From Burkholderia sp. H160 (GTDB lineage Bacteria; Pseudomonadota; Gammaproteobacteria; Burkholderiales; Burkholderiaceae), in assembly GCA_000173575.1 (NCBI GenBank), contig ABYL01000032.1:1-62542 (forward strand): a stretch of 62,542 nucleotides of DNA. The letters are read 5' to 3'. Below the pieces are notes generated by a model, which ran no database searches, was not told the origin of the DNA, and saw nothing but the letters and a program-made list of their open reading frames with translations. A program made the translations under genes and the position numbers. Shown piece after piece: positions 34,136 through 43,076 of this stretch. How positions within the stretch are numbered: position 1 is the stretch's first letter; every line of letters starts with the position of its first letter.

Positions 34136-35857
34136 TCACCCGCCCAACAACCCAAACACCGCCACCCCATTCGTCGTGCCGACATACACCTTGCCGTTGG
34201 CGATCAATGGCGTGATGAACTTGTTGCCCGTGCCGAACTGATCGCGCGTGCCCATCTGGTTGCTGTTGTACAGCTCGGCGAGCGTGACCGGGTCGAACGC
34301 ATGCAGTGCCGCGACGGTGCCGTTTTCGGCGGCCCACACGATGCCGTTCGTGGCGCCGTTCGCCGAGACGCTCGGCGTCGTGCCGGGATAGGCGAACGTC
34401 ATCGCGCTTTGCGCCGTCGGTGTGGTCGACAGCTTCGCATTGGTCACGGTGAACGCCTTCAGATGATCGCCGACCGAGCCGAAATACACGCGCCCGTTGA
34501 AATACGCGGGCATGCCGAACACGCCGCCGGCCAGCTGCGCGGGAAGCTCCTGATAGATGTTGTCGGCCGTCGCGTTGAACTTGCCCATTGAGTCGCGATT
34601 GGCCACGTAGATGGTGCTGTCCTTGCCCGCGCCGACTGTCAGATGTTGCCCGACCCCGTTCGCGTCGGTCAGGTCCGGCAGCACGAGTGCGCCGCCGGAG
34701 CCGAGGTCGATGTCGCCGTTGGACTCCTGCACAGTGTTCGTCATCGCAAAGTAGTCCGCCACCGACAGGCCACCCGATGTACCGAGCTTCAGGAACGCAT
34801 TGCCGAAGTCATTGCTGGCCGGAAAGCCGCTCGCGGTGAGCGTGGTGTCGAAGGTGCCGTTGGCATCGAGCAGATAGATCGACGAGCCGTCCGACGCCGG
34901 GCCCGCGCCGCTCATCCAGATCGAGCCGCCGATGCCGTTAGGCGTCACGTTGAGCACGGTGCTCTGCTGCAACGTGTCGGCGCTGTAGCCCATGATCCAG
35001 CCGGTATAGCCGCCATCGTCGCAATGCGAGGTCCACGTCGTGTAGACCGTGTTGCCGAGCTGCAGCAGCCCCGCGCGCTCCGCATACAACGACGGTGTGA
35101 ACGGCACGACGCCGTTCGTATTGCCCGCGCCTGTGCCCGGGTAAGAGGCGGCGATTTCGGTGGGACCGTTCAGCAGCTCGGCGCCGGTCGCGAGGTCGAG
35201 CGCGTGAATGCGCTGATGATAGAGGCGGGCAGCGTCCTTCGACATCGCGACGACGTAGATCGTGCCGTGCGCCCCGCGCGAACGGTCGATCACCGGTGTC
35301 GACGTGATGCCGATTTCGTTCACGATCTGGCCGCAGCCGAGGCTGTCGCTCGGGGTTTCTCCGGCGCTGAGCGTGCTCACCCGCCACAGCGTCGCGCCGG
35401 TGTCGGCATCGAATGCGAACACGCTGTCGTTCTCCGTCGCGACGTACAGCACGTTATGCGTGCCGCCTGCGATCGCCAGGGAACCGACGAATAGCGGCTG
35501 CGCGTCGACCTTGCCGTCGACGGCAAGGAAGCCGACCTTGCCGAACGTCGATGCCGTCACGTTGGCGGGCGTCAGCCTGGTTTCGCTGAGGTTCTGGCCA
35601 GTGCGCGCGACATCGTCGTGGTAGGTGAGCACGTCCTGCACGGCCGCCATGGATGTGCCCGAGCCGCTGCCCGATGAACCGGTGCTGCCGGTGCTGCCGG
35701 TGCTGCCGGTGCTGCCGCTGCTGCCGCCGGCGCTCCCGCTCGTCGGGGCGCTGTTGTTTCCACCTCCGCCGCCTCCGCAGTTCGCAGCGGCGATTGCGGC
35801 TACGGCAACCGCCGCGCCCGACAGGCAGACACGGCGCAACGTGCGCAGAGATACCAT
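34136..35857 (-). CDS. Secreted PQQ-repeat-like beta-propeller lipoprotein
   Basis: The start at 35857 follows GGGAG and gives 573 residues. A signal peptide ends at AAANC (Cys27, an unusual Asn before Cys) and is followed by poly-glycine and a Gly-Ser-Thr repeat. The body contains several PQQ-type blade motifs: VLYVATENDSVFAFDADTG followed by ATLWRV, IYVVAMSKD, IHALDLATGAELL, VYFGSVGDHLKAF, VYVGTTNGVAVFG. This suggests a PQQ-like beta-propeller on the outer surface or in the periplasm. I see no dehydrogenase catalytic residues, so enzymatic activity is doubtful. It is a single leftward gene after fahA. Confidence 0.8.
   Translation of the reverse strand: MVSLRTLRRVCLSGAAVAVAAIAAANCGGGGGGNNSAPTSGSAGGSSGSTGSTGSTGSTGSSGSGSGTSMAAVQDVLTYHDDVARTGQNLSETRLTPANVTASTFGKVGFLAVDGKVDAQPLFVGSLAIAGGTHNVLYVATENDSVFAFDADTGATLWRVSTLSAGETPSDSLGCGQIVNEIGITSTPVIDRSRGAHGTIYVVAMSKDAARLYHQRIHALDLATGAELLNGPTEIAASYPGTGAGNTNGVVPFTPSLYAERAGLLQLGNTVYTTWTSHCDDGGYTGWIMGYSADTLQQSTVLNVTPNGIGGSIWMSGAGPASDGSSIYLLDANGTFDTTLTASGFPASNDFGNAFLKLGTSGGLSVADYFAMTNTVQESNGDIDLGSGGALVLPDLTDANGVGQHLTVGAGKDSTIYVANRDSMGKFNATADNIYQELPAQLAGGVFGMPAYFNGRVYFGSVGDHLKAFTVTNAKLSTTPTAQSAMTFAYPGTTPSVSANGATNGIVWAAENGTVAALHAFDPVTLAELYNSNQMGTRDQFGTGNKFITPLIANGKVYVGTTNGVAVFGLLGG
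35681..35725. repeat. 9-bp tandem repeat in the lipoprotein linker
   Basis: GGTGCTGCC is repeated exactly four times (35681-35716), then once with one change (35717-35725). On the coding minus strand it encodes Gly-Ser-Thr units in the linker after the lipidation site. Copy number could vary by slippage without breaking the frame. Confidence 0.9.
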
Positions 35858-36098
35858 GGCGGTCTCCCGTTGCTTGCGGCGGCGCCACAAAATATGGGCC
35901 GTTTACCGAGTGCCCGCGCAACGTGGGTTGAAGATTATCACCCTGCGTAAAGATCGCAAAAGGCCAACGGCTAGCGCCTGATCGTCAACTCGCCGCCTGC
36001 AGCGAGATCCGCCGACGCTCCCACCACACCGCGGTCAGAAACGCGAGCGGATCGCGGGCATCTTTGCCGTGAGATCTGCTCGATTCCGTGTGCGATCT

Positions 36099-36647
36099 TT
36101 ACTCGACAGTCGCGGATCTGCTGCCTCGCGGCGGTATCGTCAGGCCGTGCAGACGGACCTGCGTGAGGCGGTTGTCGTCAGCGACGCCGATCGCGAGCGC
36201 TGGTGCAATACCGTACCAATGAGACACGGGGCCCCACGACAGGTAAAGGGTGCCGTGACTAGGCTCGTATAAGACCACCGGCGATCCGATGTCCTCCGCA
36301 TGTCCGTGCTCGTCGAATTCTGTCTCGATGTGCGGAGTGCCATCGGTCGGGGCCGCGAGTGGTTCAGACGTGCGCACGGTCCATCGCTCGGGATTCGTGT
36401 AAAAGTCCAACCCGGCCAACCGGCGATGCCGATCGAGAAGCATCGACAACGTGCCCGCCGTCAGAACATATGAGGGCGCGCCAATGCCGAAGCGAGCGTC
36501 CAGCGAGTCGCTGAGACTGTTTTGCGGTTCCGGCGGCGAAGGCGAATAGTTGACCTCGCAGAACACAGTGGAGCTTTCTTCATCCCACCGAACCGTGGCG
36601 GAAACGCCGGTGGCAGGAGTAGTCGTGTAGACGGTGGGATGCTTCAT
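36099..36647 (-). CDS. Conserved-looking hypothetical protein
   Basis: From ATG 36647 (MKHPTVYTT, with AGGACC upstream) the frame encodes 182 residues with no signal peptide or membrane segment. It is acidic and mixed alpha/beta, with stretches TVRWDEESSTVFCEV, FDEHGHAEDIGSPVVLYEP and LYLSWGPVSHWYGIAPALA. I do not recognise the family. Codon use looks like that of its neighbours, which supports a real gene. It lies 68 bases downstream of the MFS transporter in the same direction, so may share its transcript. Confidence 0.6.
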   Translation of the reverse strand: MKHPTVYTTTPATGVSATVRWDEESSTVFCEVNYSPSPPEPQNSLSDSLDARFGIGAPSYVLTAGTLSMLLDRHRRLAGLDFYTNPERWTVRTSEPLAAPTDGTPHIETEFDEHGHAEDIGSPVVLYEPSHGTLYLSWGPVSHWYGIAPALAIGVADDNRLTQVRLHGLTIPPRGSRSATVE

Positions 36648-36715
36648 CGAAGAGGTCCTCAGCGCTGCTTGTTGTTCCAGGAGCACACCGCGCGTCGTCA
36701 AACGGCCCGGCAAGC

Positions 36716-37873
36716 TCACCCCGCCACCGCCACCCGCCGTTCAATCGACACCGACCACAACGTCAGCAGCAGCGCACCAAGCGCGGTCACGACGCCGACC
36801 CACGGCAGCGTCGTCAGCGGCGCGCCCGCGCCGATCGCCATGCCGCCGAGCCACGCGCCGGTCGCGTTGCCGAGGTTGAACGCCCCTTGATTCAGCGTCG
36901 ACGCAAGATTCGGCGCGTGGCTCGCGCGATCGACGATCAGCATCTGCAGCGGCGGCACGATCGCGAACGCGAGCACGCCCCACACGAACACGGTCAGCAT
37001 CGCCGGAATGCGTGCGTGCATCGTGCCCGCGAACACGCACAGGATCACGACGATCGCCAGCAGGAACGCGAGCAGCGACGGCATCAGCCGCCAGTCCGCG
37101 AGCTTGCCGCCGAGCGTGCTGCCCACCGTCAGGCCGAGGCCGAACAGCAGCAGCACCAGCGTGACCGCGTGCGGCGTGAAGCCGGTCACGTCCTCGAGAA
37201 TCGGGGTGATATAGGTGAAGGTCGAAAACAGGCTCGCCGACGCGAGCACGCTGATGCCGAGCACCATCAGCACCTGCGGGTTCTTCAGCACGCTGAATTC
37301 GCGCACGAGGCTCGCCTTGTGCATCTCGATCTTCGCGGGCAGGCACACCGCGAGCGCGGCCGCCGCCAGCACGCCGATGCCGGTCACGGCCCAGAATGTA
37401 GCGCGCCAGCCAACCGCCTGGCCGAGCGCGGTGCCGAGCGGCACGCCGAGCACATTGGCGAGCGTGAGGCCGGTAAACATCAGCGCAATTGCCTGCGCGC
37501 GGCGATTCGGCGCGACGAGTCCCGCCGCGACCACCGAACCGATGCCGAAGAACGCGCCGTGGCAGAACGCGGTGACGATGCGCGCGGCCATCAGCACCGC
37601 GTAGCCCGGCGCGATCGCGCACAGCAGATTGCCGACGATGAACACGCCGATCAGGCTCATCAGCGCCTTCTTGCGCGGCATGTTGGCGACCGCGATCGCA
37701 ACGATCGGCGCGCCGATCGTGACGCCGAGCGCATACGCGGACACCAGCATGCCGGCCGCCGGAATCGACACGGACAGATCCCGCGCGACGTCGGGCAACA
37801 GCCCCATGATGACGAACTCGGTGGTACCGATTCCAAACGCGGCAACGGCAAGGGCAAGCAGAGGCAATGGCAT
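36716..37873 (-). CDS. MFS transporter, AraJ/drug-efflux type
   Basis: The start at 37873 (MPLPLLALAVAAFGIGTTEF) gives 385 residues with about 12 transmembrane helices. The segment FGIGTTEFVIMGLLPDVA is typical of the AraJ/YdhP/sugar-efflux branch of the major facilitator superfamily, and MAARIVTAFCHGAFFGIGS matches the helix-4 region of that group. It probably exports small sugars or drugs by proton antiport. An in-frame ATG 39 bases earlier is less consistent with the family N-terminus. The gene is leftward, upstream of the unknown 182-residue protein. Confidence 0.9.
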   Translation of the reverse strand: MPLPLLALAVAAFGIGTTEFVIMGLLPDVARDLSVSIPAAGMLVSAYALGVTIGAPIVAIAVANMPRKKALMSLIGVFIVGNLLCAIAPGYAVLMAARIVTAFCHGAFFGIGSVVAAGLVAPNRRAQAIALMFTGLTLANVLGVPLGTALGQAVGWRATFWAVTGIGVLAAAALAVCLPAKIEMHKASLVREFSVLKNPQVLMVLGISVLASASLFSTFTYITPILEDVTGFTPHAVTLVLLLFGLGLTVGSTLGGKLADWRLMPSLLAFLLAIVVILCVFAGTMHARIPAMLTVFVWGVLAFAIVPPLQMLIVDRASHAPNLASTLNQGAFNLGNATGAWLGGMAIGAGAPLTTLPWVGVVTALGALLLTLWSVSIERRVAVAG

Positions 37874-38073
37874 GGCAAGGATAGGGGGTAACGCGTGAAG
37901 CGGCGCGAACAACTGGCGCCGGGCGGGCGTTCCCGAAGGCGGGAACGTTGTCGCCGGATAGGGGCAAAACAGTAGGGGATTCTACCTAAGTCGAATCTGG
38001 CTTGCAGACTGTCAGGACAGCCGTTGTTTTTTGTGGAAAGCGGCGGGGCGGCGGCAGAGCAGCCAGTCGGCGT

Positions 38074-38466
38074 TCAGCACCGCGCGAGGTTGCGCCCGAG
38101 GGCCGCGCAGCCTGCATCCGTCAGCGCTTCGACTACCGCGCTGCGCTCGTCGGGCTTGAAGTCGGCGATCCAGATCACGCGGCAACGTGCGGGCGTGTCG
38201 GCCACAACCTGCAGCGTCGCGTGATGATGCTCGAAGCGTCCGCCGCCCACCGAGTAGGCGAGCCGCATGTGCGCATCGTCGACGGCGATCACGCGTTCCT
38301 CGACCACGGTGCCGTCGGCGAACGTGACCCAGCGCAGGTCGCCTTCCATGCGCGCCGCGATCAGGACGCCCGCAAACACGCGGGCCACGTCGGCGGGATC
38401 GCGCAGTGCTGCCCATGCATTGGCCGCGGCGGTTTCCACGGCGATTTCCCGGTAGATCGTAGCCAT
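38074..38466 (-). CDS. SRPBCC-family (START-like) protein
   Basis: The 130-residue product from ATG 38466 (AGAGGAAC upstream) begins MATIYREIAVETAAANAWAALRD, a typical start of polyketide-cyclase/SRPBCC proteins that bind hydrophobic ligands in a helix-grip fold. Later strands are GDLRWVTFADGTVVEERVIAVDD and VGGGRFEHHHATLQVV. Ligand and role are unknown. It lies 54 bases after the crotonase gene in the same direction, suggesting a two-gene unit. Confidence 0.82.
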   Translation of the reverse strand: MATIYREIAVETAAANAWAALRDPADVARVFAGVLIAARMEGDLRWVTFADGTVVEERVIAVDDAHMRLAYSVGGGRFEHHHATLQVVADTPARCRVIWIADFKPDERSAVVEALTDAGCAALGRNLARC

Positions 38467-38520
38467 CGCAGTTCCTCTTTTTCGCTTCGGGTAACCGTGC
38501 AACGTGCGTTTGCAGGTACC

Positions 38521-39330
38521 TCAAGCATTGAACGTTTCACCATGCCGGCCCGCGCCGGACGCAAAGCGCGCCGCGCCCGCCATGCCCTCGGCGAGAACGG
38601 CCGCATAGCCGCCTGAGCCTTCACGCCGCAACGCTTCGGCGAGATCGTCGAGCGTGCTGTTCTCGAGCGCGGAGCGGCGATCGGCGAGCAGCGCCGCCTG
38701 CGGAAACGCGGCGAGCTCTGCGGCCAGTTGCTCGGCGGCCGCACGTGCTTGGCCCTTCGGCACCACGCGGTTGGCGAGTCCGAACGCGAGCGCCTCGCCC
38801 GCATCGACCGCGCGGCCGGTCAGGATCAGATCGAGCGCGCGCGACAACCCGATCAAACGCGGCAGCCGGATCGTGCCGCCGTCGATCAGCGGAATGCCGA
38901 CGCGTCGGCAGAACACGCCGAGCACCGCGTCTTCCTCGACGACGCGCAAATCGCACATGGCGGCAAGCTCCAATCCTCCCGCGACCGCGTAGCCGGCGAT
39001 CGCGGCGATCACCGGCTTGCTGAAACGCATTCGCGTCGGTCCCATCGGACCGGGGCCGCTGCCGTCCTCATGCAGTTCGTTGCGGCGCGTGTCGTCGGCG
39101 AGCGCGCTCAGGTCCGCGCCCGCGCAAAACGTGCCGCCCGCGCCGAACAGCACAGCGGCGCGCCACGCGGGCTCGGCCTCGAAGCGCTTGAACGCGGCGC
39201 TCAACGCATCGGCCACCTGACGATCGACCGCGTTGCGCCGCGCGGGCCGTTCGAGAACGATCGTCGCGACCCCTATGTCGTCATTCGCCTCGATGCGCAC
39301 GTCGTGATTGAAATATTCGTTGGCTATCAT
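38521..39330 (-). CDS. Crotonase-family protein (enoyl-CoA hydratase-like)
   Basis: This 269-residue protein has the crotonase fold: the oxyanion-hole strand GTFCAGADL, the second oxyanion segment AGYAVAGGLELAAMCDLR and LIDGGTIRLPRLIG. At the usual positions of the two catalytic glutamates it has Arg (FCRRVGIP) and Asp (RALDLILTG). Hydration of enoyl-CoA by the standard mechanism is therefore doubtful, and the protein may catalyse another acyl-CoA reaction. It precedes the SRPBCC gene. Substrate cannot be inferred. Confidence 0.88.
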   Translation of the reverse strand: MIANEYFNHDVRIEANDDIGVATIVLERPARRNAVDRQVADALSAAFKRFEAEPAWRAAVLFGAGGTFCAGADLSALADDTRRNELHEDGSGPGPMGPTRMRFSKPVIAAIAGYAVAGGLELAAMCDLRVVEEDAVLGVFCRRVGIPLIDGGTIRLPRLIGLSRALDLILTGRAVDAGEALAFGLANRVVPKGQARAAAEQLAAELAAFPQAALLADRRSALENSTLDDLAEALRREGSGGYAAVLAEGMAGAARFASGAGRHGETFNA

Positions 39331-39433
39331 CGTTAAGTACCTTAAGGGAACCTGAAGCGAAGGTCGGCAATGGGCCGGTAGTCCGGCAATGTTGCGGCGC
39401 GCTCATGCAGCGCAATTAATCCGATGGGATGCC

Positions 39434-40057
39434 ATGTTTCTGTCACATCCGGCTCGTAGCGTTAGCGCTCTTTTAATGCGCTGGTGTCCTCTCGCCAGCT
39501 TGCCGAGCCTGCCTTTGTCCTTGCCTTTGCCCAATTCATCACCGGCTTCCGAGCCGGTCTGCCCCGAAACGGTCTGGATCGTGCCGTTGCAGGAGCATTC
39601 GTGGTACGACCATGTGCGCCTGAAGCGCGTATTCGTCACCGACGGCACACGACATCAGGTCGTGCTCGTCGATCTGCGCAAGCTGCTCGTGTGCGCGGAT
39701 CGTGACAACACCGATTACGTGCTGAAGCCGGTCGCCGAATGGCACGCAGGCAAGGTCCGTGGCATTCGCGAGTTTCTCGATCCCGACAGCCCACGCATTC
39801 CGGAGATGCCATACGTGACGATCTCCACGCGTCGCGCGCCGGGACTGCTCGGTTGGGTCGGCATCGAGCGCGAGGGAGTGGTCGCGTTTCGCAACGGCCA
39901 GCATCGCGCGCGCTATCTGTCCGCGGCGGGCGCGCGCTGGTGTCCCGTCGAAGTGCACGAGCGCGAGGCGGGATTGCTGCGCGAACTGTGCGGCGCGGCC
40001 GATGACGCCCGCACCGCGATTCGCGCGACCCAAGTGGGCGGCGAAGGCGCCGTCTAG
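39434..40057 (+). CDS. Uncharacterised protein, possibly plasmid fertility inhibition factor-like
   Basis: The frame is open from 39389; ATGs at 39389, 39434 and 39476 are possible starts and none has a clear ribosome-binding site, so 39434 is a compromise. The reliable part begins around EPVCPETVWIVPLQEH and includes HVRLKRVFVTDGTRHQVVLVD and FRNGQHRARYLSAAGARW followed by CPVEVHERE. The latter resembles the N-G-x-H-R segment of ParB-like or plasmid-fertility-inhibition family proteins. I recall such proteins annotated in Burkholderia chromosomes, but the match is from memory. No plasmid genes lie nearby. Confidence 0.6.
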   Translation: MFLSHPARSVSALLMRWCPLASLPSLPLSLPLPNSSPASEPVCPETVWIVPLQEHSWYDHVRLKRVFVTDGTRHQVVLVDLRKLLVCADRDNTDYVLKPVAEWHAGKVRGIREFLDPDSPRIPEMPYVTISTRRAPGLLGWVGIEREGVVAFRNGQHRARYLSAAGARWCPVEVHEREAGLLRELCGAADDARTAIRATQVGGEGAV

Positions 40058-40101
40058 CTTGCGCTGTCCGCGGCAATTCGCGTACGGCACGGATATCACG
40101 T

Positions 40102-41100
40102 CTACCCCGCCGCATGCACGAGGTTGCGCGGCGTGCCGGCCTGCCACGCCGCGATGTTCGCGAGCGTGGTATGCGCGATCTCGGTCATCGCCTCGCGTGT
40201 GAAGAACCCCTGGTGCGCGGTGACGATCACGTTCGGGAACATCAGCAGACGCGCGAGCACGTCGTCCTGTAGCGGCAGATTCGAATGATCCTCGAAGAAG
40301 ATGCCGCCTTCTTCCTCGTACACATCGAGCCCGAGATGGCCGAGCTGGCCGTCCTTCAACGCGCCGATCAGCGCGTTCGCCTCGACGAGCCCGCCGCGCC
40401 CGGTGTTGATCAACATCGCGCCGCGCTTCATCTTCGCCAGCGCGGCGCCGTCGATCAGGTGATAGGTGTCGGGCAAGAGCGGGCAATGCAGACTGACGAT
40501 GTCCGATTCTGCGAGCAACGTATCGAGCGGCACGTAGCGCGCGCCGAGCGCGAGCAGTTCGTCGGAGGGCGTGCCCGGATCGTAGGCGAGCACCTGCATG
40601 CCGAAGCCCGCCATGATGCGCGCGAACACCCGGCCGATGATGCCCGTGCCGATCACGCCGACCGTCTTGCCATGCAGGTCGAAGCCGAGCAACCCATGCA
40701 GCGAGAAGTCGCCTTCGCGGGTGCGCGCGACCGCGCGCGGCAGGCGCCGGTTCAGCGCGAGGATCAGCCCGACCGCATGTTCGGCGACCGCGTACGGCGA
40801 GTAGGCCGGCACACGCACGACCGGCATGCCGAGCCGCTCGGCGGCCGCGAGATCGACGTGATTGAAGCCCGCCGAGCGCAGCGCGATCAGGCGCGTGCCG
40901 CCGGCATGAAGCCGCTCGAGCGTCGCGGCATCGACAATGTCGTTGACGAACGGGCAGACCACGTCGTAGCCATGCGCGAGGATCGCGGTCTCGCTGTCGA
41001 GTGGGGATTCCTGGAAATGCAGTTCGTAGCCGTGCGCGGCATTGGCCTCGTTGAATGTGTCGTTGTCGTATTGACGACTGCTGAACAGGATCGTGCGCAT
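40102..41100 (-). CDS. D-2-hydroxyacid dehydrogenase (LdhA-like)
   Basis: The 332-residue product from 41100 (MRTILFSS) has the D-isomer-specific dehydrogenase layout. It shows the NAD-binding motif GKTVGVIGTGIIGRVFARIM (about 145-164), the active-site Arg in LRSAGFNHVDL, the ESDIVSLHCPLLPDTYHLI loop, GRGGLVEANAL, and Glu/His near DVYEEEGG and VTAHQGFFTREA. The EEE segment and FFTREA are shared with fermentative D-lactate dehydrogenase LdhA. It likely reduces pyruvate or an aromatic pyruvate to the D-hydroxyacid. It is divergent from the aminotransferase gene. Confidence 0.9.
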   Translation of the reverse strand: MRTILFSSRQYDNDTFNEANAAHGYELHFQESPLDSETAILAHGYDVVCPFVNDIVDAATLERLHAGGTRLIALRSAGFNHVDLAAAERLGMPVVRVPAYSPYAVAEHAVGLILALNRRLPRAVARTREGDFSLHGLLGFDLHGKTVGVIGTGIIGRVFARIMAGFGMQVLAYDPGTPSDELLALGARYVPLDTLLAESDIVSLHCPLLPDTYHLIDGAALAKMKRGAMLINTGRGGLVEANALIGALKDGQLGHLGLDVYEEEGGIFFEDHSNLPLQDDVLARLLMFPNVIVTAHQGFFTREAMTEIAHTTLANIAAWQAGTPRNLVHAAG

Positions 41101-41289
41101 ATCAGGCTCCAAACAAAGCACGTGCAAATGTGCTGCAAGAAATCAGTCAACAGCAGATTGTCTTCTTCACGATGTTAGGCGACTCGGCGACGAAAGACTA
41201 ACTGTCGGACTACCGCAAGATCGGTCGCCCCTGACGACTGGCTAGCCTGGCCAAAAAACTTGCGCAATCGTGCGGTTGGGTGAATGATC

Positions 41290-41335
41290 GGACGAACGGC
41301 CTCGCGCGGCGTGCCCGCCGCGAGGCCGTTCGTCC
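41290..41335 (+). promoter_or_regulatory. Long perfect hairpin in the leader of the aminotransferase gene
   Basis: A 17-bp perfect inverted repeat (41290-41306 with 41319-41335, loop 12) ends 28 bases before the aminotransferase ATG at 41364 and is followed by CTTTG. It lies inside the divergent promoter region, not at the end of any gene, so it may be an attenuator or mRNA-stability element rather than a normal terminator. Confidence 0.6.
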
Positions 41336-41363
41336 CTTTGTGCTGCAAATTCACACACCGATC

Positions 41364-42587
41364 ATGCCGACTTCAACCTCCACTACCGTAGCTTCGTCCG
41401 TCCCCTGTCCCGTTGTCGAATCGCTCGACGCCATCCTTCCCGAAGAACCGCTGCTGATGATGGGCGCCGGCCCCGTGCCGATTCCCGCCGCGGTCGCGAA
41501 GGCGAATGCGATTGTGATCAACCATCTGGGCGGCACGATGGCGAAGGTGGTGAACCAGGTGAAGACGATGGCGCGCTATGTGTTCCAGACGCAGTCGAAG
41601 TGGGTGCTCGGCGTCGCGGGACCGGGATCGGGCGCGATGGAGATGGCGGTCTCCAATCTCGCGTGGGAAGGCACGCGCATGTTGTGCATCAAGAACGGCT
41701 TCTTCAGCGACCGCATGGGCGAAATGGGCCGGCGCGTCGGTGCGCGCGTGAGCATGCTCGAAGTCGCGGACCGCACGGTCGCGAGTCTGGATCAGGTCGC
41801 CGACGCGCTGCGCCGCGAGCGTCCCGAGGTCGTGACGGTCGTGCAGGGTGAGACGTCGAACACCGTGTGGAACCATCATCTGAAAGACATCGTCGCGCTC
41901 GCGAAGGAAGCGGGCGCGCTGGTGATCGTCGACGCCGTCTGCACGCTGAGCACGATGCCGCTCGAAATGGACAGCTGGGGCATCGACGCGGTGATTACCG
42001 GTGGGCAGAAGGGCTTGTCGTCGATTCCGGGCGTGTCGCTGATCGCGTTTTCAGACGCGGCGTGGGCGCGTGTCAAGAGCCGCACGGTGCCCAATACGCA
42101 CTGGTGCCTCGATGCGTCGCTGGCGGAAAACTTCTGGCACAACGCCGGTTATCACTACACGGCGCCGGTGTCGGGCGTGCTCGCGCTGCACGAGGCGTTG
42201 CGGCTCGTGTGCACGGAGACGCTGGAGAAGCGCTTCGCGCGCCATCTGAAATGCTCGCTCGCGTTGCAGCAGGGCGTCACGGCGATGGGCCTGCAGTTGT
42301 ATGCGCCCGAGAATTGCCGGCTCAACTCGGTGGTCGGCATCGAGGTGCCGGACGGCCTGAGTCCTGCCGACGTCTGCGCGCATATCTCGCGACAGCATCA
42401 GGTGGAAATCGCGGGTTCGTTCGGATTGCCTATCGTGCGTATCGGTCAGATGGGCGAGCAGTGTCGCGAGCACAACCTGTTTCGTACCGTGCACGCGCTC
42501 GGGCGCACGATGGTCGATTTGGGCGTCAGGGTCGATCTGCCGGCCGGTGTGGCGGCGCTGGAGCGGTCGCTTTCGGAAGGGAAGTAG
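41364..42587 (+). CDS. Class V PLP-dependent aminotransferase (alanine-glyoxylate/serine type)
   Basis: From ATG 41364 the protein has 407 residues. The class V fold is visible: GAGPVPIPAAV near the N-terminus, LGVAGPGSGAMEMA, the PLP-ring aspartate in VIVDAVCTLS and the Schiff-base Lys216 in ITGGQKGLSSIPG. Such enzymes transfer amino groups from alanine or serine to glyoxylate or pyruvate; some relatives use pyridoxamine. Exact substrate is not determinable. The N-terminal 20 residues are Ser/Thr-rich and may be unstructured. It faces the divergent D-2-hydroxyacid dehydrogenase. Confidence 0.88.
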   Translation: MPTSTSTTVASSVPCPVVESLDAILPEEPLLMMGAGPVPIPAAVAKANAIVINHLGGTMAKVVNQVKTMARYVFQTQSKWVLGVAGPGSGAMEMAVSNLAWEGTRMLCIKNGFFSDRMGEMGRRVGARVSMLEVADRTVASLDQVADALRRERPEVVTVVQGETSNTVWNHHLKDIVALAKEAGALVIVDAVCTLSTMPLEMDSWGIDAVITGGQKGLSSIPGVSLIAFSDAAWARVKSRTVPNTHWCLDASLAENFWHNAGYHYTAPVSGVLALHEALRLVCTETLEKRFARHLKCSLALQQGVTAMGLQLYAPENCRLNSVVGIEVPDGLSPADVCAHISRQHQVEIAGSFGLPIVRIGQMGEQCREHNLFRTVHALGRTMVDLGVRVDLPAGVAALERSLSEGK

Positions 42588-43076
42588 CGGCATGTGGAGA
42601 CGGACACATCCCTTGCGGGATGTCGTTGAAGATCCTGTGCAAGGCCAGCGGCGGGGGCGGTCCACGCCGGCCCCCGGCTCAAAAACGGCAAGACACACTG
42701 CTCGAACTGCACCAGGCTTAGTTTCGTTGGAATCACCTGCCAGCATGGGCTCCTAGTCATTCGCGGTGTCCAGAGATCTGGATCTCCAATCGGTCTGGCT
42801 TCACCCATCAGAAATCCAGCCCTGACGCGGCTCGCAGACAAAACCGATAACCTCGAAAAACTAACGATCAGTCGCGAGTTGCCCGGAATGAGACAAACCG
42901 GCGATATTTTGGCGGTTCCTTCGAGGCATCCTCGTGCTTGAATGTCCAGGATGGCGTCAGGACCAGGCGCGCAGCGCATGCCCACGATGGCTTTTGCGTG
43001 GTACTTGCTTCGCAGGCGTGAAAGAGTAAAGAGTTATGGTGGCATCGCCACCCCACAACGCTCTCGGGATGAAAGT
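42588..43076. other. Intergenic region at the left border of the polysaccharide locus
   Basis: About 490 bases without a convincing gene. A GGGGGC/GCCCCC stem near 42653-42675 may end the aminotransferase transcript. The right half becomes more AT-rich and presumably carries the promoter for the wzy-like gene. The wzy frame is open back to 42942, but that extension is GC-rich and lacks membrane character. Confidence 0.5.

Noticed and set aside
42942-43076. N-terminal extension of the wzy-like protein back to 42942
   Set aside because: The extension is basic, GC-rich and not membrane-like; the hydrophobic helices begin after 43077.
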